From: Tyzzerella sp. UBA1042
Lineage (GTDB): Bacteria; Bacillota; Clostridia; Lachnospirales; Anaerotignaceae
Reading direction: 5' to 3'
DNA: 64,000 bases
Assembly: GCA_002316675.1 (NCBI GenBank)
Contig: DCDZ01000028.1
Location: 656-64,655, forward strand
The notes beneath the pieces were generated by a model. The model was not told the DNA's origin and did no database searches. It saw only the letters and a program-made list of their open reading frames with translations. This document shows, piece by piece, positions 8,543 to 18,600 of the stretch (its first letter is position 1; the number at the start of each line of letters is the position of its first letter). A program made the position numbers and the translations under genes.

Positions 8543-9955
8543 TTATTCTGTAATTTGAGAGAGCGCGTTTTCGGCATTGGCCAACTGGTTCGAGTCAGGG
8601 TATTCGGTAATAACCTTTTGATAGTAGGTTTTTGCCTGCTCTATATCTTCTGCATTTTCGGCAATTTTTGCCAAATAATAGTAGGCATCATCAATAAAGT
8701 TTTCGTCGGAGGCATAGTTCAATGCGCTCTCCAGATTTGCCTTTGCTTCTGTAAATTTGTTACTTAAAAAGTCACTTTTCCCCTTCGTATAAAGGCTATC
8801 TGCGGCTTTTGGATAAGCCGTTGCCTTCAGTGTGTTATATTTTGCCATATCTTCTTCACTAAAGCCCATGGTATCAATCCGATCCAGAGTGGCAACACAG
8901 GCCTCAAAGTCAGAATCTGTCATCTGAGAAACTGCTGTCTGCAATAATTCAAGATTTGCCTGTTTCGTTTCCTCACTGCGCAAGCGTTTATTTTCATTTT
9001 GCAATGTTTCCAGTTCCGTTCGCATGGCCAAAACTTCCTCTGGCGTCATTTGTGTTTCACCGGCATAGGTATCTACCTTTGCTTGCAGCTCTTGCATTGT
9101 TTTATCCTTTACCTCGTTTATGGCGGGCATAATTAAAACCAGAATGACAATGGCCGCAGAGGCAATACCAATTAAAAAGGAAATAATATCCCTTTTTTCC
9201 AAAATGCCAAGCTTCTTTTCCTTCCTTTTATATCTGGGCATGGGCGGAGCACTATCGGTTTTTTTGGGAGAAACCGTTTTTTGAGAAGAGTCCTCTTTGT
9301 TTTCCTGGGCACGCAACGCTTTTTTGCGAAGGTTATTGGCACCGCCATTGATCATACTTTCGTATTTTAACGCCTTCAGATTTTTCCGATCCTTTTTTAA
9401 AACAATATCAATAAAATGCTGCGCCCGCTTATAGTTATTTTCTTCTATACAGCACAGAATTAATAGGTTATAGGCATCAATAAAATCCGGGTTGCTGTCT
9501 ATGGCTTTTTTTAATTGAATGATTGCCATATCATCGCTGCCATGATTTAGGTATAAAAGGGCTTGGTTGTACATTCTTACGGCATCATTATACCGTTCCA
9601 TTTCCCTGCCGTTTTTTTGCAAAAAGTCCATATATCCAACGGCGGGATTTTTCTCCTTCACAATGGAGGTACTAATAATCCAATGCTTCAGAGCATCTGC
9701 AATTTTGCCTGTTTCACAATAAATCAAGCCCAACAGGTTTCGGGCCTGCATATTATTTTTATCAAAAAGGAGGCTCTGCTCCAGTTTTTCTGCTGCACCG
9801 GAAAGATCCAGACCCTTCGCCATTTCCAAGGCTTCGTTATACAGTCGAACGGAAAGCTTTCTGGTTTTTAATAAAACAAAGGCATCCATTCCGCACTTGG
9901 GGCAGAGATAACCTTCGGAAAATTCAAATCCACAATTCGGGCATCTCATTCTCAT
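8543..9955 (-). CDS. Zinc-ribbon TPR membrane protein
   Basis: A 470-residue protein with an N-terminal zinc ribbon (CPNCGFEFSEGYLCPKCG, residues 5-22), TPR-like helical repeats over about 35-200, a Lys-rich linker, one membrane helix near residue 260 (IISFLIGIASAAIVILVLIM), a coiled coil near 290-325, and a second TPR block to the end. The likely topology is a cytosolic N-terminus and an extracytoplasmic TPR domain, so it may scaffold envelope proteins. No enzymatic motif is present. It follows folC and a 50-residue protein on the same strand and is probably cotranscribed with them. Confidence 0.75.
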   Translation of the reverse strand: MRMRCPNCGFEFSEGYLCPKCGMDAFVLLKTRKLSVRLYNEALEMAKGLDLSGAAEKLEQSLLFDKNNMQARNLLGLIYCETGKIADALKHWIISTSIVKEKNPAVGYMDFLQKNGREMERYNDAVRMYNQALLYLNHGSDDMAIIQLKKAIDSNPDFIDAYNLLILCCIEENNYKRAQHFIDIVLKKDRKNLKALKYESMINGGANNLRKKALRAQENKEDSSQKTVSPKKTDSAPPMPRYKRKEKKLGILEKRDIISFLIGIASAAIVILVLIMPAINEVKDKTMQELQAKVDTYAGETQMTPEEVLAMRTELETLQNENKRLRSEETKQANLELLQTAVSQMTDSDFEACVATLDRIDTMGFSEEDMAKYNTLKATAYPKAADSLYTKGKSDFLSNKFTEAKANLESALNYASDENFIDDAYYYLAKIAENAEDIEQAKTYYQKVITEYPDSNQLANAENALSQITE

Positions 9956-9966
9956 CGCTCCTTTGC

Positions 9967-10119
9967 TTATTCCGGGGAAGCACCGATTTTTTTATCTTTT
10001 GCAATATGCTCTAAAATATCAACCAGGTCTTTTAATTGATTGGGCTGCAATGCCTCTTCAATTTGGTCTAACTCGAGAATGGGTTGATATCTGGAAAGTT
10101 CATCTTTAAAGTTGAACAT
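9967..10119 (-). CDS. Small conserved-looking protein, 50 residues
   Basis: A short frame beginning MFNFKDELSRYQPILELDQI, with a strong AAGGAGG five bases before the ATG and only 11 bp from the folC stop. It ends 11 bp before the start of the TPR gene. It looks helical and acidic and has no recognised family. Its tight spacing in a three-gene run and good ribosome site support translation. Confidence 0.65.
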   Translation of the reverse strand: MFNFKDELSRYQPILELDQIEEALQPNQLKDLVDILEHIAKDKKIGASPE

Positions 10120-10130
10120 AGTTGACCTCC

Positions 10131-11426
10131 TTATTCAAATGACAATATATAGGAACGTAAAGCACCAATCATATACAGGGAACCGCAGCACAGAATCAGT
10201 TCATCCTTTTCTGTGATTTCCAATGCTTTTTGATATGCCTGCTCCAGCTCCGGTTCAATATAGCAAGGGATGCTGCCGCAGGATATGGCAGTTGCCAAAG
10301 CACCAGCCTCTAGCTTACGGGCATTATGAGGCTCGCTAAAAATCACACGATGGGCAAGGGGAAGAATCAGCTCCGCCATTTTTTCATATTCTTTATCCCC
10401 TAAAATGCCTAAAATCAGGGTTATTTTCTTTTTTGTAAAATAAATGGGAATGCTTTCTGCTAAGCGGCGTATTCCATCCACATTGTGAGCACCGTCTAAA
10501 ATAAGCATAGGCTCTTTTTTGCAAATTTCCATTCTTCCGGCCCAAGCGGTTTTTTGGATACCGGCACGAATTTGCTGGGGCGTGAAGGAAAGCCCGTTTT
10601 TTTTCAGCACCTCACAGGCAGCCAAAACAGTAATGCAATTTTGAATTTGGTGCTGCCCTGCCAAAGGCAGAAATATGTTTTCATACTGAAAGGATGCACA
10701 GGCTACATCGAAGACGGTTCCCTCTATGGTTTGAGAGGAAACTTTGATGCGGGCATCCTTAGGGCAATAAAAGGGCGCTTCCAGAGAATGGGCTTTGTTT
10801 TTTACAATATTATATACTACTTCATCCTGAGAATACAACACAACAGGACAATTTTTCTTTATAATACCGGCCTTTTCTTCTGCAATTTGGGCAATGGTGT
10901 TGCCCAAAAACTCCGTATGGTCCATGCTAATCGACATAATGATGCTCAAAAGGGGGTTTTCAATGATGTTTGTGGCATCATATTTTCCGCCCAGTCCTAC
11001 CTCCAAAACAAGAACATCCACTTGCTCATTTGCAAAATAGAGGAAAGCGGCGCCTGTAATGACCTCAAACAGGGTGGGGCATTCCTTTCCCTCTGCAACC
11101 AGCTGTTCACAAGCGGCTCGTATTTTGGTAATACTATCGGCAAAGGCAGCGCCGGTAATTTGCTGCCCATTGATGACAAACCGCTCATTATAGCGTGCAA
11201 GGTGGGGGGAGGTGTATCCTCCGGCACGATAGCCCCCTTCCTGCAAAATGGAACAAAGCATTGCAGTGGCAGAACCTTTTCCGTTGGTTCCTGCAATATG
11301 TATCATTTTAAGGTTTTTTTCCGGATTTCCCAGCTTTTCCATTAAATTAGAAATTCTTTCAAGGCCGGGACAAGAGGCAAACCCGATTTCCTGTTCTAAA
11401 TATGCTATACTTTCTCGATAATTCAT
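10131..11426 (-). CDS. folC: Folylpolyglutamate synthase / dihydrofolate synthase
   Basis: A 431-residue Mur-ligase-type enzyme that adds glutamate to dihydropteroate and to reduced folates with ATP. It shows the P-loop HIAGTNGKGSATAML near residue 43, the LGLGGKYDATNI segment, a mid-domain SMDHTEFLGNT and the C-terminal LDGAHN. Length is normal for FolC. An upstream in-frame start would add 14 residues, but TTGGAG six bases before the ATG at 11426 decides the start. It leads a short minus-strand run with the 50-residue protein and the TPR protein. No folate riboswitch was recognised upstream. Confidence 0.93.
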   Translation of the reverse strand: MNYRESIAYLEQEIGFASCPGLERISNLMEKLGNPEKNLKMIHIAGTNGKGSATAMLCSILQEGGYRAGGYTSPHLARYNERFVINGQQITGAAFADSITKIRAACEQLVAEGKECPTLFEVITGAAFLYFANEQVDVLVLEVGLGGKYDATNIIENPLLSIIMSISMDHTEFLGNTIAQIAEEKAGIIKKNCPVVLYSQDEVVYNIVKNKAHSLEAPFYCPKDARIKVSSQTIEGTVFDVACASFQYENIFLPLAGQHQIQNCITVLAACEVLKKNGLSFTPQQIRAGIQKTAWAGRMEICKKEPMLILDGAHNVDGIRRLAESIPIYFTKKKITLILGILGDKEYEKMAELILPLAHRVIFSEPHNARKLEAGALATAISCGSIPCYIEPELEQAYQKALEITEKDELILCCGSLYMIGALRSYILSFE

Positions 11427-11785
11427 TGTTGACTCCAATCTTTGATACAAACCCAAACGGGTCCCCAACAGAGACAGTACAGTGCATGAAACCCGCTGTT
11501 TTCGGGGAAGTTGGATTTGTCAGTTGCAAATTAAGGGATTTCCAGATAAAGAAGGAGAATGGCTTTTTCGGTATTGTTGCATCTTAAGAGGCTGTAAAAA
11601 TAAAGAAGTGCCATCGTTCTTTTATAATCTTTATCTATTATACCAAGAATATTCCATTCTGCAAGAAGATTAAGAAAAGTGAAAAAGAAAATTACGATCG
11701 CATTTAGATTCTAAATTTTAGTTGTCTGAAAGAGAATAAAATTGTATAATAGAACAGATTTGTGGGGAATGAAAGGAGTACTACC
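11427..11785. other. Divergent intergenic region folC / mltG
   Basis: Holds the mltG promoter at 11722-11750. The rest shows no gene or recognisable riboswitch; small plus-strand frames at 11402-11673 have no family features or ribosome sites. Confidence 0.4.
11722..11750 (+). promoter_or_regulatory. Promoter of the mltG-trmR-trhP operon
   Basis: TTGTCT (11722-11727), 17-bp spacer and consensus TATAAT (11745-11750), about 35 bp before the mltG start. Confidence 0.65.
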
Positions 11786-12886
11786 ATGAGGGAAAATATG
11801 GATTACAATAGAAAAAGGCAACAGGAAAGAAGGCAGCTTCGGGAGAAAAAACGCCGACGGGACAAAAGGATTCGTCTGGGAATGTTTTTGATTATTGCGG
11901 TGATCGTTGGACTTCTTTCTTTTGGAATGTCAAAAAATTTTATGATGGCTTCGGCGGAGGAGCCTGTCTTAACGGGTGAGACGGTCATTGTGACCATTCC
12001 CGAGGGCGCATCAACGGCGGATATTGCAGATATTTTAAAGGAAAATAAATTGATCAAAAGTGCGTTTTCCTTTCGTTTGAGCAGTAAAATGAATGGCTTT
12101 GACGGAACCTATCAGCAAGGCATCTACGAAGTGGATAAAGGGCTAAATGCCACACAAATTATGGAACTATTGCAAACCGGCATTGTTTTTAATGATATAA
12201 AATTCACTGTTCCCGAAGGGTATAACACCCAACAGATTGCCGCAAAGGCAGAGGAAACGGGAATTTGCACCGCCGAAGAATTTATAGAGGCGTGCAATAC
12301 AGGCACCTATGAATTTGATTTTCTAAAGGATATACCCGATAGAGAATTCAAATTAGAGGGCTATCTTTTTCCCGATACTTACTATATGAAGGAAGAAACA
12401 ACGGCAACAGAGTTGATTCAGAATATGCTCAGCCGTTTTGACCAAATGTATACGAAGGAGTATCAGGATGTAGTGGCTTCCGGCGGATACACCTTAGATC
12501 AGCTTGTTACCATGGCATCTATCATTGAGAAAGAAATCAAGGTGGAGGAGGAGCGTCCCCGGGCCGCAGGAGTTATTTACAATAGGCTGGAGGAGAAAAT
12601 GCCTTTGCAGATGGACGCTACCGTTTTATATGCCATGGGCATTGTAAAAGAGGACATTTCTACCGTTGATTTGCAGTATGATTCTCCATATAATACCTAT
12701 CAAGTGTCAGGGCTTCCCATAGGGCCGATTTCTAACCCCGGAGAATTGTCGTTTCAAGCGGCTCTTTACCCAGAGGAGAACAACTATATTTATTATGTAG
12801 TTGAGGCAAAAGGGAAGGATAACCATGTGTTCTGCGAAACCTATGAGGAATTTTTAAAAGCCAAGGAGAAATATAAGGCAAGTTGA
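11786..12886 (+). CDS. mltG: Endolytic murein transglycosylase MltG
   Basis: A 366-residue inner-membrane lytic transglycosylase (YceG/YrrL family) that cuts nascent glycan strands and limits their length. A very basic cytoplasmic tail (about residues 5-30) precedes one membrane helix (LGMFLIIAVIVGLLSFG), then a LysM-like region and the YceG fold. The catalytic glutamate lies in MASIIEKEIK, and the family motifs YLFPDTY and PYNTYQVSGLPIGPI are present. The start is chosen at 11786 because AAAGGAG lies seven bases upstream; a GTG at 11762 lacks a site. It heads an operon with trmR and trhP, the order seen in Bacillus (yrrL-yrrM-yrrN/O). Confidence 0.93.
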   Translation: MRENMDYNRKRQQERRQLREKKRRRDKRIRLGMFLIIAVIVGLLSFGMSKNFMMASAEEPVLTGETVIVTIPEGASTADIADILKENKLIKSAFSFRLSSKMNGFDGTYQQGIYEVDKGLNATQIMELLQTGIVFNDIKFTVPEGYNTQQIAAKAEETGICTAEEFIEACNTGTYEFDFLKDIPDREFKLEGYLFPDTYYMKEETTATELIQNMLSRFDQMYTKEYQDVVASGGYTLDQLVTMASIIEKEIKVEEERPRAAGVIYNRLEEKMPLQMDATVLYAMGIVKEDISTVDLQYDSPYNTYQVSGLPIGPISNPGELSFQAALYPEENNYIYYVVEAKGKDNHVFCETYEEFLKAKEKYKAS

Positions 12887-12903
12887 TTTTAGGAGAGAAT
12901 AGA

Positions 12904-13584
12904 ATGAATTATGTAACGGATGAAGAGATGAGCAGCTTTTTGCGCACCATACAGCCTATGTATGATGGCGCTTTGGGAGAAGTACAAAGAGAAGCAAATG
13001 CAGCAAATGTGCCCATTATACCCTTAGAAACAGCAAGACTGCTTAGTGTTTTGCTATCTATGAAAAAGCCTAAGCATATTTTGGAAATTGGAACGGCGGT
13101 GGGCTTTTCCGCGGGCTTGATGAGCAGATATTTGCAGCCGGGGGGGACGGTAACCACCATTGACCGTTTTGAGGTGATGCTGCAGGAAGCCCGTCCGAAT
13201 ATCAAACGTATGGGTCTTGAGGACACAATTACGATTTTGGAAGGGGATGCGGCGGATATTCTGCCAACGCTGGCGGGCCCTTATGATGTGATATTTTTGG
13301 ATGCCGCCAAAGGGCAGTATCATAGCTTTTTGTCCCATTGCCTGCGGCTGATGCCCGTGGGGGGGCTTTTGATTGTGGATGATGTTTTGCAGGGAGGCAC
13401 CATTGCTCAAACCCGCTATAGTGTGCCCAGAAGGCAGCGCACCATTCATAAGCGCTTGAGAGCCTTTTTGTGGGATATTACCCATCATGAAGGACTGGAG
13501 ACTTCCATCATTCCCATCGGGGATGGCATGGCGCTTTGCTATAAAACAAAGGAAACAGAAGGAGAAAAAAATCATGGGAAATAA
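12904..13584 (+). CDS. trmR: tRNA 5-hydroxyuridine methyltransferase (O-methyltransferase)
   Basis: A 226-residue class I SAM methyltransferase of the YrrM/caffeoyl-CoA type. It shows the SAM-binding loop ILEIGTAVGFSAG, a later acidic TIDRFE, and the metal-binding FLDAAKGQY and LLIVDDVLQGG. In Bacillus the orthologue methylates 5-hydroxyuridine at the tRNA wobble position, and the neighbour downstream is the U32 protein that makes the hydroxyuridine. That context supports TrmR over a small-molecule enzyme. AGGAGA precedes the ATG at 12904; a TTG seven codons earlier is less likely. It overlaps trhP by 11 bp. Confidence 0.85.
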   Translation: MNYVTDEEMSSFLRTIQPMYDGALGEVQREANAANVPIIPLETARLLSVLLSMKKPKHILEIGTAVGFSAGLMSRYLQPGGTVTTIDRFEVMLQEARPNIKRMGLEDTITILEGDAADILPTLAGPYDVIFLDAAKGQYHSFLSHCLRLMPVGGLLIVDDVLQGGTIAQTRYSVPRRQRTIHKRLRAFLWDITHHEGLETSIIPIGDGMALCYKTKETEGEKNHGK

Positions 13585-14818
13585 ACCTGAACTGTTGGCT
13601 CCGGCAGGAGATTTGGAAAAACTGAAAATCGCAGTTCTATATGGTGCCGATGCAGTCTATATCGGCGGCGAGGCTTATGGCCTGCGGGCAAAAGCAAAAA
13701 ACTTTGATTTGGATACCATGGCCGAAGGCATTCGTTTTGCCCACGACCATGGAGCAAAGGTTTATATTACCGCAAATATATTTGCCCATAATGCGGATTT
13801 TGAAGGCATGGCGGAATACTTTCAAGCGGTGGAGAAAATCGGGGCAGATGCTCTGATTATTTCTGATTTGGGGGTGTTTTCTGTGGCGAAAAAGGCTGTC
13901 CCCACGATGGAAATACACGTTTCAACCCAAGCCAACAATACTAATTATATGAGTGCGGCCATGTGGTATCAGCTGGGGGCGAAGCGTATTGTTGTGGCAA
14001 GAGAGCTTTCCTTTCAAGAAGTAAAGGAGATGCGGGAAAAAATCCCCCGGGATATGGATATTGAGGCCTTTGTCCATGGGGCTATGTGCATTTCTTATTC
14101 CGGCAGGTGCCTGCTCAGCAATTATTTGAGCGGCAGAGATGCCAATAAGGGTGCTTGTTCCCATCCCTGCCGATGGAAGTACCATCTGGTTGAGGAAACA
14201 AGACCTGGTGAATATATGCCCATTGAGGAGAATGAAAGAGGAACCTATATTTATAACTCTAAGGATCTTTGTATGATTGAGCATATCCCAGATATTATAG
14301 AAGCGGGTATTATGAGCCTCAAAATTGAGGGACGGATGAAAACGCCGTTTTATGTGGGCACAGTGGTAAAGGCCTATCGCAAGGCCATTGATGATTATTT
14401 GGAATCCCCTGCACTTTACCAAGAAAACCTGCCCCACTATTTGGAAGAGGTCTCCAAGGCCAGTCATCGAGATTATACAGAAGGGTTTTATTATGAAAAG
14501 CCCGATGGAAATCAGCAAATATATGATAAAAACACCTATATTCGGGGATTTGATTTTATTGGCGTGGTAAAAGAGGATTGGAATCCGGAAAACGGCATTG
14601 CCATCGTGGAGCAGCGCAATAAATTTTCCGTGGGAGATACCATAGAGGTTATGCCTGCAAAGGGAGAGTCCTTTACAATGACCGTTGCCAAAATGTGGGA
14701 CGAAGCCGGAGAGCCCGTGGAATCCGCCCCCCATCCTCAGCAAATTCTACAAATTTTGTTCGACAAACCTGTGAAGAAATTTGATATGTTGCGCAAAAAT
14801 GTGTTGGATGCAAAATAA
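13574..14818 (+). CDS. trhP: Peptidase U32-family tRNA hydroxylation protein
   Basis: A 414-residue U32 protein with the family signature AFVHGAMCISYSGRCLLS near residue 165 and downstream cysteines (KGACSHPCRW) of the kind that ligate an iron-sulfur cluster. U32 proteins of this subgroup (YegQ/YrrO) make 5-hydroxyuridine at the tRNA wobble position from prephenate-derived chemistry rather than acting as proteases. The gene starts inside the end of trmR with AAGGAG ten bases upstream, indicating coupled translation. Only one U32 gene is present here, whereas Bacillus has two. Confidence 0.85.
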   Translation: MGNKPELLAPAGDLEKLKIAVLYGADAVYIGGEAYGLRAKAKNFDLDTMAEGIRFAHDHGAKVYITANIFAHNADFEGMAEYFQAVEKIGADALIISDLGVFSVAKKAVPTMEIHVSTQANNTNYMSAAMWYQLGAKRIVVARELSFQEVKEMREKIPRDMDIEAFVHGAMCISYSGRCLLSNYLSGRDANKGACSHPCRWKYHLVEETRPGEYMPIEENERGTYIYNSKDLCMIEHIPDIIEAGIMSLKIEGRMKTPFYVGTVVKAYRKAIDDYLESPALYQENLPHYLEEVSKASHRDYTEGFYYEKPDGNQQIYDKNTYIRGFDFIGVVKEDWNPENGIAIVEQRNKFSVGDTIEVMPAKGESFTMTVAKMWDEAGEPVESAPHPQQILQILFDKPVKKFDMLRKNVLDAK

Positions 14819-14890
14819 ATAACTTGATTTTTGTCAGAATTACAGCTATTCTATAAATAGAGAATCGAGAAAAGGGAAAAGGATAAGCAT

Positions 14891-15322
14891 ATGGAATTGA
14901 CACAATGTATTAATTATTTATTGACCACGGCGCAGCACTCTGTTTTTCAGCATCTTAGTGCAAAATTGACAGAATACGATATTACACCGTCCCAATACGG
15001 TGTATTAAGTTGCTTATGGCAAAGGGAATTTGCCACACCGAAGCAAATTTCTGAAATTCTTTGCTTGGAAACTTCAACGATTTCAGGAGTATTAGACCGT
15101 ATGCAAAAAAAAGGCCTTATAGATCGAGTGATCAATAAGGAGGATCGGCGTGAAGTTCGTGTTGTTCCTACGGAAAAGGGCAAGGCTCTGGAAGTGCCGA
15201 TTACGAAAATTATTGATGATGTGAACGATGAGGTTTTGAAATGTTTTTCCGGAGATGAGATTGCAGTGTTAAAAAATAATTTGCGCATTATTGCGGATGG
15301 AAGTCATTTTGCAGAAGGGTAA
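14891..15322 (+). CDS. MarR-family transcriptional regulator
   Basis: A 143-residue winged-helix dimeric repressor. The recognition helix region is LCLETSTISGVLDRMQKKGL (residues about 57-76), followed by the wing RVINKEDRREVRVVPTEKG, a classic MarR pattern. Family members sense phenolic or oxidative ligands. No obvious target lies beside it except the pilus locus 375 bp downstream, and nothing in the sequence ties it to that locus. It ends at its own terminator. Confidence 0.88.
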   Translation: MELTQCINYLLTTAQHSVFQHLSAKLTEYDITPSQYGVLSCLWQREFATPKQISEILCLETSTISGVLDRMQKKGLIDRVINKEDRREVRVVPTEKGKALEVPITKIIDDVNDEVLKCFSGDEIAVLKNNLRIIADGSHFAEG

Positions 15323-15331
15323 GTAGGAAAG

Positions 15332-15356
15332 GTAGGTCATTTGGCCTGCTTTTTTT
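15332..15356 (+). terminator. marR terminator
   Basis: A 7-bp stem (GTAGGTC at 15332-15338 with GGCCTGC at 15343-15349, two wobble pairs), 4-base loop and seven T's. Confidence 0.7.
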
Positions 15357-15590
15357 ATGTTTGGTTGCAAGTGCAGCTTGAATGCTGTTATGTATCAGGG
15401 CAAAGCCCTGTTAATCCTTTAAAGCGTTGTTGAGCTTTTTTAAAGCTTTTTTTTCTATGCGTGATACGTACTCTCCTGAGAGAGAAGGGGTAAATGTATC
15501 AGCCTTACTTATTTTGCTGGCAAAATATGTGAAAGGAATGAATTTTTTGTAAAATTTTGATAAATCCTGTGCAATTGTATGCTTTTCTTA

Positions 15591-15619
15591 TTGTTTTATG
15601 TAATTAAGTTTGTTACAAT
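15591..15619 (+). promoter_or_regulatory. Putative promoter of the pilus locus
   Basis: TTGTTT (15591-15596), 17-bp spacer, TACAAT (15614-15619), about 80 bp before the first pilin-like gene. Confidence 0.5.
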
Positions 15620-15697
15620 ATTTAAGATGAAAATGTAATCTGCGGTTCGGACAACATAGAGCTTATAAGTGTGTATTAGAAAAAGAGAGTGAATGTG

Positions 15698-18600
15698 ATG
15701 AGAGAAAAAATATCATTAAAAAATCACAAGGGATATACATTGGTTGAAGTGCTGATTGCAGTGGCGATTATCATTATTATTAGTATCATTGCCATACCCG
15801 CAGTAGGCAGTTTGAAAAAAAGTCTGACATTAACGAAATATGATGATACTGCACGGCAGATTTATCTGGTTTCTCAAAATAAGCTTACAACAATGAAATC
15901 CACAGGAACGTTGGGTGTTTTTTTAGATGCAGTAGAAAAAGACTATGCAGCCCAGAAGCTTACGCAAGAGCCACAGGATTATAACGATGAAAAAACGGAT
16001 TGGAAAGATCTATACTATTTTACCGATTCCGATACTGTTTTTGTAAATTATATCATGGGTACCAGTTCTGTTTTAACGGCTTCCATGGAAAACGAAGGGC
16101 ATTTTTTGGTTGAGTTGAACCCGAAAACAGGAGATGTTTACGGTGTCTTTTATGCGGAGAAAGCGTTTACATATGATGACATACAAGAACTTTTTTCCAG
16201 AGCGAAAAAAGCCCGCAAAACAAAAATGCTTGGCTATTATGGAGGTATTTCGGAATTTTCCGCAGGGGAGGAACTGCCGACAGAGTTTACACCCACGGCA
16301 GGTATTGTGAATAAAGAGGATTTATATCTCAATATTGAATTAACGGGTATGCGACCGTTTATTAAAACACAAAATAAGCTTTTGGTATCCGTGACCGTAA
16401 CGGACGAAAGCTATGATGCTGCAAAGCCCACAGAACATACCTTTACCAAAGAATTAAAAGGCGGAACAGATTTTACAATTCAAAAGGCAAATTGCCAAAT
16501 TCCGGTGCTTTTGGATAGTATCGAAGGCGGCAAGAACAGTTTTAGCAACATTACCGAGGGTAAGTTGACAGCAGGGGATAATATTCATATAACGGTATCT
16601 GTCACCTATGATGATGGAGAGGATATTCATATTACCGGCAATACCATTGCCTCCACAAATAGTCTTTTTGCGAAAAAAGAGGTGGAAGGCGATTTAGAGG
16701 TGCAGTATGTACGTCATTTGAGGAATTTGGATGAGTCTGTTTATGAAGTAAATAAAAGTGAGGAAAGTAAGCCGATTACTGTTACCCAGACAAAACCCAT
16801 TGATTATGATTATACCCAATGGGAAGATGACGCAAGAATTCCCGGAAATACAGGTGACAATCCTTATTCCGCTGACTTTGCACCTCTGAAAAACCTAAAA
16901 TTATTTGACGGCATGACGTTTGATGGAAATAACAATGAAATTTTGAACTTTAAGATATCCGGAGGCCATTATACCGGTTTATTTTCTAAATTAATAAATT
17001 CCCATATGAAAAACATGAAATTAGTCAATTTCAGTGTTACAGGGAATTCTTATGTTGGTGCGTTGACCGGTCAGATCACAGGGGGAAGCATTACGAACTG
17101 CGGCGTATACCTAACAACGAGAAATGAATTTAATCAGCCGCTTCCGGATATGCCCGAGCGGGTTCAGCGTTATCAAGTAAAAGGGTCTCCTGAAGATTCT
17201 AGTTATGTAGGCGGCATGGTGGGGCAAGCAACCCAGCGTACTGTTACCAAAGATTCCTTTGCTGCAATAAATGTTTCCGGTACAGCTTCTTTTATAGGAG
17301 GTTTTTGCGGACGATATGATAATGGTTCTATTACAAATTCTTATTCCTCAGGCGACGTTACCGGAGGACTTTGGTATACAGGCGGCTTTCTGGGAGAACT
17401 GAATAATTCTTCCATCAGCCAATGCTATTCTACCTCCGATGTAGTTTATGTGCTTGGTTCTGCAGGAGGGTTCGTTGGTCGTGCAGTTAACGGAAGTATT
17501 TCTGATTCCAATTCCTATGGCCTTGTGAAAAAAAAGGATGGCACTTCGGTTGTCGGGACCTCCGGAGGATTTGTAGGTGTTACGACCTCGACGATTCGTA
17601 ATTGCAACTTTCTGAGGCAGCCGAACTACAATGCTGCTTATGAAATAAGCCCTGCAGGTGTGAAGGGGCAAGGATTTTCTGGTTTAAAACCAGAAAAAGG
17701 TAATTCACCAAGTGATTGCTATCCTTATAAGGATGAATTGGTAGGCAACAGTATTCCTTTTAAAATGCTGGCGAGAGAGGGCGGGGCAATCATACCCCAT
17801 TATGGTGATTGGCCGGGAGAGATGAAGCTGCAGACCTCTTTGGTATATTATGAAAAATATGCCACTGCCGATCAGGATGGGAATTATTACGGCTATTATG
17901 CCGAAACAAGCTTAACTGATGATGGGAGCGCATATGATTCAGGGAAAATCAATGGCTGGAGGCTAAATACTTTACGGCAGGAGCCTTGTGTTGAGGATGG
18001 GTATGCATTGATGACGATTTACGAACTAGGCGGTTTCCAATATGAGTTAAATGGGGATTTACCTAATCCAAAGAGAAATTCGGTGAAAGTTACAGATTCA
18101 GCAACGCCCACAGCCGAAGAAGCAACAAAAATTATGAATAGGGTTTCTTTGGTGTTCACCAATATTGAAGAAAGCAATATAAAGTATACCATTTCCAATG
18201 CAAGGGTTTATCGTCTGCCGTTTGCTTTGCAGATGACAGATAGAAATACTGCGGCAAGGTTTTATGACCGGTTGGAAATCAGCTATGAAGGCAAGGGCAA
18301 AAAGACAGAAGAGTATACATTCTTCTATTGCCCTGACTTTGCAAAGAACGCCATCAATCCGGATATTAGTAGTACTGCGGCGGACACACCGCTGAATCCA
18401 ACAGGGGATAAAAACCCGATTTCGGTTAGAAGCCCTCGTCATATAAATGCTTTGGCGCGTGCGGCTTATTATTGGAACACCACAAAATGGACAGAGAGCA
18501 CCGATATAAGGTATCATTTTGTGCAGGAAAATGACATTGATTTTGAACTTTATACGAAAGAATACTGCGGAAAAAGCTATAATTTAATGGATGCTTCCAG

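Larger units (their letters stand above)
15323..15697 (+). other. Intergenic leader before the pilus locus
   Basis: Contains the marR terminator, a region of weak hairpins around 15400-15500 (including AGGGCAAAGCCCT at about 15398-15410 and CTCTCCTGAGAGAG at about 15471-15484) and the pilus promoter. I checked for a c-di-GMP riboswitch, often found before pilus genes, and did not find its conserved core. Confidence 0.35.

Noticed and set aside
10554..11345. Plus-strand open frame of 263 codons
   Set aside because: It is entirely antisense to folC, which is unmistakable, and its translation has no recognisable domains.
11427..11560. THF riboswitch upstream of folC
   Set aside because: No match to the conserved core was seen on the minus strand.
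13922..14743. Minus-strand open frame of 273 codons
   Set aside because: Antisense shadow of the U32 gene trhP, with a low-complexity His/Leu-rich translation.
15323..15697. c-di-GMP riboswitch before the pilus genes
   Set aside because: The region has hairpins, but I could not find the conserved GEMM core or a class II pseudoknot.
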